A model generated the notes under the pieces. The model did not search any database. It was not told the origin of the DNA and was given only the letters and a program-made list of their open reading frames with translations. A stretch of DNA of 64,000 bases from NCBI RefSeq assembly GCF_019331725.1, contig NZ_JAHBBF010000004.1, forward strand, positions 151,559 to 215,558. The letters run 5' to 3'. Of this stretch, positions 45,030-53,982 are shown in pieces. This stretch comes from Bifidobacterium saguinibicoloris. Its GTDB lineage: Bacteria > Actinomycetota > Actinomycetes > Actinomycetales > Bifidobacteriaceae. Within the stretch, counting starts at the first letter, position 1. Each line of letters opens with the position of its first letter. A program made the translations under genes and the position numbers.

Positions 45030-46397
45030 TCAGCGTTCCAGCAGCCTCGTCCACATGCCCACGAAGTCCGGCAGCGTCTTGCGCGTGGTCTCCACGTCCA
45101 CGACGTGCACGCCCGGCACGGACAGTCCGATCATGGCGGCGAACGTGGCCATGCGATGATCGGCGTAGGATTCCATCACCGCGCCGTGCAGCTCCGCGCG
45201 CGGCACCGGCGTGATCTCGATGCCGTCCTCGAGTTCGCGCGCCGCGCCGCCGATGCGCGTGATCTCGGCGACGAGCGCGGCCAGACGGTTCGTCTCGTGC
45301 CCGCGCAGGTGCCCGATGCCGATCATGCGCGTGGGCGCGTCCGCGAAGACGAGGATGGCGGCCAGCGAGGGGGCGATCTCCCCGGCGGCGGTCAGGTCGA
45401 AGTCGCCGAGGCCGTGGATGGTGCCGTCGGACGTGACCTGGCAGGTGCGTACGCCATCCTCCTCGGGGAAGGTGACGGTCGCGCCCATCCGTTCGAGATA
45501 TCCGGGCAGAAGGCCGCCCGGCTGTGTGGTGGAGGCGGGCCAGTGGGGCACGCGCACGGTGCCGCCGGCGATGAGCGCCGCGCCGAGGAACGGCGCCGCG
45601 TTCGACAGGTCCGGTTCGACGACGACCCGTCCGGGCAGCTGGAGGTCGGCGTGCGCCGCCGTCCATGTGCGCGCGTCCTCGTCGGCGTCGACGTGTCCGC
45701 CGGCGGCGGCGACGTCGGCGACGGTCATGCGGATGTGCGGCAGGCTCGGCGTCTTCTCCCCCGTGTGCGTGAGGGTAAGGCCGCCGGGCAGTCTCGAGGC
45801 GATGAGCAGCAGTCCGGAGATGAACTGCGACGACTGCGACGAGTCGATGGCGACGTGCGCCCGTCGCGGCGCTCCCTCACCGTCCGTCGAGGCGTCCCCA
45901 CGGTCGTGCCGCGGCGGCGTGACGCTGAACGGCAGGAATCCCTCCTCGCCGTGGTACGTGATGGTGGCGCCCAGCTGTTCGAGTCCGTCCAGTACCGGCT
46001 TCATCGGACGCGCGTACGCCTGCTCGTCGCCGTCGAAGCGGACGACGTCGTCGGCGAGGAGGGCGAGTCCGGGCACGAACCGCATCACCGTTCCGGCGAG
46101 ACCGCAGTAGACGTCAACGTTGCCGTGGAAGCGGCCGTCCGCGGGCGGTGTGACGGTGACCGTGGTGTCGTCGTCGGGATCGGGCGTGCAGGTGACGCCG
46201 AGCGCTTCGAGCGCCCCCATCATCAGTTCGGTGTCGCGCGACCGCAGCAGGCCGACGAGGGTGACGGGCTTCGTGCCCAACGCCGCCAGCATGAGATACC
46301 GGTTCGACAGCGATTTGCTGCCCGGGATGGTCACGGTGGAGTCAAGGGGGCCGTCCGCCTTCGGCGCGGCCCATAGGGAGTTCATGGTATCGCTCAT
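45030..46397 (-). CDS. aroA: 3-phosphoshikimate 1-carboxyvinyltransferase (EPSP synthase)
   Basis: 455 residues from ATG 46397 (starts at 46406 and 46385 are also possible). The motif PGSKSLSNRYLMLAAL carries the phosphate-binding Lys; LAGTVMRFVPGLA, SSQSSQFISGLLL and DYHADRHMATF-like SYADHRMATFAAMIG match EPSP synthases. It performs the sixth step of the shikimate route to aromatic amino acids. The position of alanine at the glyphosate-sensitive GTVMR site looks like class II-type wording, but sensitivity cannot be judged here. Confidence 0.95.
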   Translation of the reverse strand: MSDTMNSLWAAPKADGPLDSTVTIPGSKSLSNRYLMLAALGTKPVTLVGLLRSRDTELMMGALEALGVTCTPDPDDDTTVTVTPPADGRFHGNVDVYCGLAGTVMRFVPGLALLADDVVRFDGDEQAYARPMKPVLDGLEQLGATITYHGEEGFLPFSVTPPRHDRGDASTDGEGAPRRAHVAIDSSQSSQFISGLLLIASRLPGGLTLTHTGEKTPSLPHIRMTVADVAAAGGHVDADEDARTWTAAHADLQLPGRVVVEPDLSNAAPFLGAALIAGGTVRVPHWPASTTQPGGLLPGYLERMGATVTFPEEDGVRTCQVTSDGTIHGLGDFDLTAAGEIAPSLAAILVFADAPTRMIGIGHLRGHETNRLAALVAEITRIGGAARELEDGIEITPVPRAELHGAVMESYADHRMATFAAMIGLSVPGVHVVDVETTRKTLPDFVGMWTRLLER

Positions 46398-46476
46398 GCC
46401 ACCCATCGTATCGGGACGGGCGTGCGGAGGGCGCCATGACGTCCAGAACCGTCCGGCAAGGTGCCGGTCGTGGGAA

Positions 46477-47472
46477 TCAGTGCTTGGACTTCTCCTCGTA
46501 CCCCTGCTTGAGCACGGTGTTGAGCTTCTTGAGCAGCGCCGTGGGGTCGGCGTTGTCGCGCGCCTGCCGGAGCTTGTCGCTGAAGTCGGTCAGCGCGCCG
46601 CTCGACAGGTCGAGGTCGACGAGCTGGGAGGAGAGGTCCTGGAGCTGCTGGAGCTGCGAGGAGCCGGAGGACAGGGAGGACGCGTTGCCGATGCCCTTCA
46701 TCTGGTTGATGATGTCGGTCATGGAGCTCAGGTTGGAGGCCATGGTGTCGGCCAGGTCGGTGACCACCTTGGCGGGCGCCTTGTTGAGGGTCTTCACGGA
46801 CTCCCCGCAGGCGCTGATGTACTGCTCGTACTGGGAGGTGAAGTCGTCGTCGTAGATGGTGGCGCTGGGCGTGGCGTTGCAGACGGACAGCGCATCGGAG
46901 AGCGGCTTGGCGGAGTCGGCGAGATTCGTGGCGAGGTCCACGAAATGCAACGCCTGACGGGAGTACGCGTCGTACGCGTCCGCGACGTTCTGGTCCCGCA
47001 TGGCGCGTTCGCTCCCGAACGCCTTCACCGCCTTGCGCAGGGCCACGGCCTTCTGCTTGAGCGCGACGGCCTTGTCGGCGTCATACGAGCCGTCCTGCGC
47101 GTACAGGAACGACAACGCGTCATCCACCGCCGTGGAGGCGGCGACGTACTTCTTCTGCAGGGCGGAGGTCTGGCTGGTGCCTGCCGAATAGTCGGCGGCG
47201 CGGACGGCGGAGAACGGACGGACCACGATGACGCCGGCGACCACGGCCACCACGACGATGACGGCGATGACGGCCCCCACCACCCACGGCAGCGGCGGAC
47301 GCCTGCGCGGCAGGTCGACCGGGGCGACGAGCTCGTCGAAATCGGGGACGTACAGACGGGAGCCCGGACCCGCATCGGGGGTCCGCTCCCCCACGGACGG
47401 CGTCTCCCCATCGGGCATGCCGGAACGCCACTCGTCGGATTCGAAGGCGGACGGCGACTTCACGTCGGTCAT
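46477..47472 (-). CDS. Unknown single-pass membrane protein with coiled-coil exterior
   Basis: 331 residues. An acidic cytoplasmic N-terminus (1-50), a proline/arginine patch (PRRRPPLPW), one transmembrane helix (62-84), then about 245 residues outside that are helical and Ala/Asp/Gln rich (ALQKKYVAASTAVDDALSF; SSQLQQLQDLSSQLVDLDLSSG). Two Cys residues could form a disulfide. No domain family is recognised. It lies between aroA and another membrane protein gene on the same strand. Confidence 0.75.
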   Translation of the reverse strand: MTDVKSPSAFESDEWRSGMPDGETPSVGERTPDAGPGSRLYVPDFDELVAPVDLPRRRPPLPWVVGAVIAVIVVVAVVAGVIVVRPFSAVRAADYSAGTSQTSALQKKYVAASTAVDDALSFLYAQDGSYDADKAVALKQKAVALRKAVKAFGSERAMRDQNVADAYDAYSRQALHFVDLATNLADSAKPLSDALSVCNATPSATIYDDDFTSQYEQYISACGESVKTLNKAPAKVVTDLADTMASNLSSMTDIINQMKGIGNASSLSSGSSQLQQLQDLSSQLVDLDLSSGALTDFSDKLRQARDNADPTALLKKLNTVLKQGYEEKSKH

Positions 47473-47659
47473 ACGATCTCCCTACTGCCTCATCGTACGT
47501 GTGCGGAACCGACGGACCACCCGCGCGGAGGGCACCGACGTGCGCCCGCGGTCTCCCGTCCGTCGTCAACGAAACAAAACCACCGTCAAGGATAGGCGAC
47601 GGGAATGACCGGCGGATGTCATGGGTGGACGGCGCCGACGGCGGCCGTCCCGTTCGCCG
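47473..47659 (-). other. Intergenic region between two membrane protein genes
   Basis: 187 bp, GC-rich; no promoter, terminator or RNA is recognised. Confidence 0.4.
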
Positions 47660-48934
47660 TCACCGATCGGAGGCGATGCGCGATTCCGGCAGCGGCTCCG
47701 TCGTACGGCCCGCGGCCCGGACCGTTTCACGGACGTCCGACGCCGCGTCCGCCACGTCCCGGACATCCATGGCGGACGGACCCCCGACGCCGGCGGGCGC
47801 GGGGCCTCCCCCGACCTGCGCGTGCGCGAGCTCCATGGCCACACGATCCGCCTCGATGGCGGCGATCTGCCGGGAGAACACGATGAACCAGCCCAGGAAC
47901 AGCATGCCGGCGAGCGCCTCCACGTTGGTGAGCGTGTTGCGGCCGAGCATCATGTTCCCCCAGAACACGGCGCACAGCAGGGCCGCCAGATCCGAGCCGA
48001 CCATGACGACCTTGCTGATGCGCGGCGCAAGCCACGGCAGCAGCAGGAACAGGGCGAGCATGACGAACGGCAGTCCCTTGGCGAACACGTTGTGCAGCAG
48101 GTTGTGGGGCGTGTAGCGGAACGCGCCGATGCCGATGAAGCAGATGCCGGAAAGCGTGAGCAGCACGCTGAGGATGACGATGCGCGCGGTGAAGTGCGGG
48201 ATGTCGTAGCCGCGGTTCGGATCGTCACGCGTGCGGTCATGCCACAGGCGCATGAGCCGTTCGATGGTGAGCAGTTCGGAGACGGCGAAGTAGCTGACGA
48301 TGATGACGCACACGCCGGCGAGCATGAGCGTGGAGTTGAACATGGTCGCGGCGAACGTGGTGCGGTCGCCCAACTGGGAGAAGTTGTTGTGGTACCAGTA
48401 CGGGTCGTCGGTGGTCAGGCCCGCCACGCTCACGCCGGACACCACGAAGAACGGCAGCAGGGAAGCGAGCGTCTTGGCGCTCATCATCTGCGCCTGCACG
48501 AACGTCATGTATCCCACCATGCCGGCGAACGCGGCGCACACGGACGACATGTAGCCGGCGAACAGGGTGCCCATCACCGCGTTGATGGCGGCGAGCAGCG
48601 CGAACGTGGAAAGGAACGTGGTGGCCGCGTACACGGTGGACAACGCGAGCGTCTCGATGATGCGGCGGATGGGGGCGAGCCACCCGTTCCTCAGGGTCAT
48701 GGACCGGGAGTTGCTGATGTAACCGATGCAGAATGACAGGACGGCGCATCCGGCCACGATGCCGGCGCAGACGGTGAAGCGCCGCTGGGAGACCTGCCAG
48801 ATGGCGGACGCGTATTCCAGATAGAGGTTCATGCCGGTCGCGCCGGCGAACGCGCAGAGGATGAACGCGATGAGGCCGCCGGTTTCGGCGCGCTGGTGGC
48901 GTCCCATGACCATGCGTTCCGCCATGCGTTCCAT
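47660..48934 (-). CDS. Multi-pass membrane protein (DUF998-like)
   Basis: 424 residues from ATG 48934 (48925 also possible); an upstream extension of the frame to 49069 overlaps the tRNA-Pro promoter and is not supported. About ten hydrophobic segments are visible, such as GLIAFILCAFAGATGMNLYL, FTVCAGIVAGCAVLSFCIGYI and IVILSVLLTLSGICFIGIGAF. The conserved-looking PHNLLHNVFAKGLPFVML (His-Asn-Phe in a membrane region) and the FTTDDPYW-type segment are reminiscent of DUF998 proteins. Function unknown. The C-terminal 60 residues are charged and likely cytoplasmic. Confidence 0.8.
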   Translation of the reverse strand: MERMAERMVMGRHQRAETGGLIAFILCAFAGATGMNLYLEYASAIWQVSQRRFTVCAGIVAGCAVLSFCIGYISNSRSMTLRNGWLAPIRRIIETLALSTVYAATTFLSTFALLAAINAVMGTLFAGYMSSVCAAFAGMVGYMTFVQAQMMSAKTLASLLPFFVVSGVSVAGLTTDDPYWYHNNFSQLGDRTTFAATMFNSTLMLAGVCVIIVSYFAVSELLTIERLMRLWHDRTRDDPNRGYDIPHFTARIVILSVLLTLSGICFIGIGAFRYTPHNLLHNVFAKGLPFVMLALFLLLPWLAPRISKVVMVGSDLAALLCAVFWGNMMLGRNTLTNVEALAGMLFLGWFIVFSRQIAAIEADRVAMELAHAQVGGGPAPAGVGGPSAMDVRDVADAASDVRETVRAAGRTTEPLPESRIASDR

Positions 48935-49034
48935 CGGTTGTCCGCCTCTTCCGTCGTTCCGTCGTCGTGCCGCGCCGACGTGCCGTGCCATCGTTCCGTG
49001 GCGCCGTTCCGTGGCGTCGCGGCCACCTGTATTG

Positions 49035-49040
49035 TACAAT
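49035..49040 (+). promoter_or_regulatory. -10 box of tRNA-Pro
   Basis: TACAAT, about 32 bases before the tRNA; -35 is poorly matched. Confidence 0.5.
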
Positions 49041-49071
49041 GGCTGATTGTGCCTGCGCGATGCCGGCACGA

Positions 49072-49145
49072 CGGGCCATAGCGCAGCTTGGTAGCGCGCC
49101 TGCTTTGGGAGCAGGATGTCGCGGGTTCAAATCCCGCTGGCCCGA
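49072..49145 (+). tRNA. tRNA-Pro (TGG)
   Basis: Acceptor CGGGCCA/TGGCCCG, D-arm GCGC...GCGC, anticodon stem CCTGC/GCAGG with loop TTTGGGA (anticodon TGG) and T-arm GCGGG TTCAAAT CCCGC. All stems pair fully. CCA is not encoded. A hairpin terminator follows. Confidence 0.97.
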
Positions 49146-49153
49146 CCTGTATT

Positions 49154-49191
49154 GCAGAGGTCCCGCATCCGAACGGATGCGGGACCTCTGC
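49154..49191 (+). terminator. Terminator after tRNA-Pro
   Basis: 17-bp perfect stem (GCAGAGGTCCCGCATCC with complement at 49175-49191), loop GAAC. Confidence 0.8.
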
Positions 49192-49277
49192 CGTATGTGA
49201 CGCCGATTCCGCCCGGGCCCGTTCGGACGCGGCATAATGGAGACGCATCAGCGAACATCGTCGTCAAGGAGGAACCC

Positions 49278-49826
49278 ATGGCAGTGGAGAATGCCAAGGT
49301 GCTGATCATCGTGAACAACTGGGGCATCGAGGAGACGGAGCTGACCCGCCCGCTGCGCGACCTGAAGGCCGCGGGCGCCGAGGTCACGCTCGCCGCCACC
49401 ACGCTCGACCCGTGCGAGACCGTGGAGCACGACCGCTACGAGGGCGAGACGCTCACGCCGGACACGCGCCTGTCCGACGTGCAGGCCGTCGACTATGACC
49501 TGCTTGTCGTGCCCGGCGGCACCTGCAACGTCGACCGCATCCGCGTGAACGAGGACGCGATCGCGCTCGCCCAGGAGTTCGCGCACGAAGGCAAGCCGAT
49601 CGCCGCGATCTGCCACGGCGCATGGCTGCTCGTCAACGCGGGGCTCATCGCCGGCAAGACCGCGTCGCCGTGCCGCTACATCGCCGCGGACATCGAGAAC
49701 GCGGGCGGCAGGTACGTCGACAGGCCGCTGACCGTCGACGACGCGAACGGCTGGCGTCTCATCACCTCGCGTAAGCCCGACGACCTCGACGACTTCGTCG
49801 GCGGCATCAAGGACGCGCTCGCCTGA
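49278..49826 (+). CDS. DJ-1/PfpI family protein
   Basis: 182 residues from ATG 49278 with AAGGAGGAA upstream and a -10-like CATAAT at 49233-49238. Class I amidotransferase-like fold: KVLIIVNNWGIEETEL at the start (Glu of the nucleophile site near residue 15-18) and the nucleophile elbow AAICHGAWLL (Cys-113 region), with PGG (VVPGGTCNVD) between. Members act as deglycases, chaperones or stress proteins; activity here is not certain. The gene ends shortly before a hairpin shared with the convergent tRNA-Leu(GAG). Confidence 0.92.
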   Translation: MAVENAKVLIIVNNWGIEETELTRPLRDLKAAGAEVTLAATTLDPCETVEHDRYEGETLTPDTRLSDVQAVDYDLLVVPGGTCNVDRIRVNEDAIALAQEFAHEGKPIAAICHGAWLLVNAGLIAGKTASPCRYIAADIENAGGRYVDRPLTVDDANGWRLITSRKPDDLDDFVGGIKDALA

Positions 49827-49912
49827 CGGGCCGTATGCCGGCCGCCGGCGTGAATGGGTGTCGCCACCAGCCGGCAGCAATTCCACGCACGGATATGACG
49901 AGGATATGACGA

Positions 49913-49948
49913 AAGACCCCGTGGCTCCCTTCGGAACCACGGGGTCTT
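49913..49948. terminator. Bidirectional terminator between DJ-1/PfpI gene and tRNA-Leu(GAG)
   Basis: 16-bp stem with one mismatch: AAGACCCCGTGGCTCC at 49913-49928 and GGAACCACGGGGTCTT at 49933-49948. Confidence 0.8.
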
Positions 49949-49953
49949 GATTG

Positions 49954-50041
49954 TGCCCGAGACGGGACTTGAACCCGTACGCCTGTTAAAAATAGGCACT
50001 AGCACCTCAAGCTAGCGCGTCTACCATTCCGCCACCCGGGC
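49954..50041 (-). tRNA. tRNA-Leu (GAG)
   Basis: 88 nt on the minus strand. Acceptor GCCCGGG/CTCGGGC (one G-U), anticodon loop TTGAGGT (anticodon GAG), and a long class II variable arm (GCCTATTTTTAACAGGC) as expected for tRNA-Leu. CCA not encoded. Confidence 0.96.
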
Positions 50042-50067
50042 AGGTGTCGCTGAGGCAACGAGTGAGT

Positions 50068-50095
50068 ACATTACCACAGCTTCGGCCGACGTCAA
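50068..50095 (-). promoter_or_regulatory. Promoter of tRNA-Leu(GAG)
   Basis: TTGACG and TAATGT on the minus strand (50090-50095 and 50068-50073), 16 bp apart, about 26 bases before the tRNA; the best-matched promoter in the window. Confidence 0.7.
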
Positions 50096-50109
50096 ACCGG
50101 TGACACGCC

Positions 50110-50144
50110 GATGGCGTCGGCGCGGACGCGCCGCCGACGCCATC
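50110..50144 (-). terminator. Terminator of glgX
   Basis: 13-bp perfect stem GATGGCGTCGGCG/CGCCGACGCCATC (50110-50122 and 50132-50144) just past the glgX stop. Confidence 0.75.
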
Positions 50145-50150
50145 CAGCCG

Positions 50151-52298
<2,148 letters not shown>

Positions 52299-52362
52299 CA
52301 GTATCGCACCTCCATATGTGCGGATTCGTATTGTTGCATGAATTTTGGGTATCGGTTCGCCG

Positions 52363-53016
52363 TCATGCGGCGTTACGGGCGAGCCGTCTGATGGTCTCGT
52401 GCTGGATGGCGATGATCGAGTTGGATGCGGTGACGCGCGTCGCCATGAGCGTGTCCCAGTCCACCCATGCGGATTCGACGTGCTCGTCGGGGTCGAACCG
52501 TCGCGGCACGCTCGTCCACGCGTCGAGGTGGATGACCATGATGTGCGCGAGTTCGTCGGTCATGCCCTCGGACGAGTAGTAGTCGCCGACGTGGTCGATG
52601 CGCATGGCCTGCGGGTCCGCGGGCGTCACGCCGGTCTCCTCGGCGAGTTCGCGCAGGGCCGCCTGCCGGACGGTCTCGCCGTCGTCCATGAGCCCCGCGG
52701 GAAGGCCGTAGGCGTAGATGTCACTGCCGGCCCGGTATTCGCGTTCGATGAGGTACCGGTCCGTGGCGACGTCGTGCACGAGCATGACGACGCAGGGCGC
52801 GTGGCGGAGCACCTGGCGTCTGATGCGCGTCAGTCCGCCGTCGTTGCGTGTCAGACCGATGGTCATGTCGTCGACGTGGAAGATGGCGCCACGGTACACC
52901 TCGCGACTGTCGAGCACGATGGCGGGCACGTCCATGTCGATGCCGTCGGAGCTGGCGTCGAGGGTGCGAGGGACCGCGTCCGTCCCGTCGTGTCGCGCCG
53001 GTCCGCGCCCGCTCAT
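52363..53016 (-). CDS. Nudix hydrolase, ADP-ribose pyrophosphatase-like
   Basis: 217 residues from ATG 53016, overlapping the upstream stop (ATGA). The Nudix box is GLMDDGETVRQAALRELAEETGV with all catalytic Glu residues, preceded by the ADPRase-like VVMLVHDVATDRYLIEREYRAGSDIYAYGLPAG. N-terminal 45 residues are a lineage extension. Its substrate is probably ADP-ribose or a similar nucleoside diphosphate, inferred from fold wording. It is translationally coupled to the Nif3 gene upstream. Confidence 0.9.
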   Translation of the reverse strand: MSGRGPARHDGTDAVPRTLDASSDGIDMDVPAIVLDSREVYRGAIFHVDDMTIGLTRNDGGLTRIRRQVLRHAPCVVMLVHDVATDRYLIEREYRAGSDIYAYGLPAGLMDDGETVRQAALRELAEETGVTPADPQAMRIDHVGDYYSSEGMTDELAHIMVIHLDAWTSVPRRFDPDEHVESAWVDWDTLMATRVTASNSIIAIQHETIRRLARNAA

Positions 53017-53930
53017 GCGTGCCCCTCCCCCGTCGCGTCGTCGTGGATGGCGAACGTCCACGGATCGGTGTTGCGGCGTATCCAGTTGACGTCCGGACGT
53101 ACGCCGGTCGCCTGTTCGACGGCGTCGGCGACGTCGTCGACGGCGTACCGGAACCACATCGATTCGATGGCCGAGTGGGGCGTGTTGACGAACATCGGCC
53201 GGACGGCGGCGTCGCCGTGTCCGAGCGCGACGCCCTCGCCCCGCATCCGCGCCTCGTACCGCGCCTGTTCGATGGCGTCGGTGACGGGATGGTGCCTCAG
53301 GTCGCTGGTCACGTACACGTCGGCGCCGCTGGCGCGTACGTCGTCGAACATGGAGTCGCCGGATCCGGGCAGCACGGCCACGGTGCGGACCTGCGCGTCG
53401 GGGTCGCCGCACGCCTGCACGCCGAGCGCGGTGGCGATGGGCAGCGCGTCGTACACGCGCCGCACGAACGCGGCGAACGTGACCGGTTCCGCAAGCCGGC
53501 CCACGCGGCCCAATCCCACGGCGTGCGGCGCCGTGTCGTCGGCGATGGGCACGAGGGGGCGCGTGTCGGTCAGGCCGAAGCCGTCGGCGGCCGCCTCGGC
53601 GACGCCGCGCACCGCGGCGTCGGCGTTGGTGTGTCCCACCCACAGGGCGCATCCGGCGCGGTTGAGCCGGTTCACGATGTCGCCGCGCGGCCCCAGACCG
53701 GACACCTGGTGCACGGACCGGAAGAACAGCGGATGGTGGGTGACGAGCAGCTCGGCGCCCCATCGGATCGCCTCGTCGACGACGTCCATGGTGGGGTCGG
53801 CGGCGAACGCGATCCGCGTGACGGGCCGCGTGAGGTCGCCCACGATGAGTCCGGGTTCGTCCCATTCCTCGGCGTACCGCAGCGGGTACAGGGTCTGGAG
53901 GACGTCGACGACCTGGTTGAGGTTCGGCAT
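53013..53930 (-). CDS. Nif3-like dinuclear metal centre protein
   Basis: 305 residues from ATG 53930, which has AAAGGAG ten bases before it (53939 also possible but the SD would be too close). Metal ligands of the Nif3/YbgI fold are visible: LLVTHHPLFF (two His), WVGHTNAD (His, Asp) and PHSAIESMW (His and Glu, the HxxxE pair). The central PII-like insertion (about 160-250) with ATALGVQACGDPDAQVRTVAV is the standard second domain. Proposed roles include GTP cyclohydrolase-like activity; unproved. The overlap with the Nudix gene downstream implies co-regulation. Confidence 0.93.
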   Translation of the reverse strand: MPNLNQVVDVLQTLYPLRYAEEWDEPGLIVGDLTRPVTRIAFAADPTMDVVDEAIRWGAELLVTHHPLFFRSVHQVSGLGPRGDIVNRLNRAGCALWVGHTNADAAVRGVAEAAADGFGLTDTRPLVPIADDTAPHAVGLGRVGRLAEPVTFAAFVRRVYDALPIATALGVQACGDPDAQVRTVAVLPGSGDSMFDDVRASGADVYVTSDLRHHPVTDAIEQARYEARMRGEGVALGHGDAAVRPMFVNTPHSAIESMWFRYAVDDVADAVEQATGVRPDVNWIRRNTDPWTFAIHDDATGEGHA

Positions 53931-53982
53931 GGGTGTCATGCTCCTTTCATGCGCCGGGACGTGTCTGGACGCGGCGGCGCGG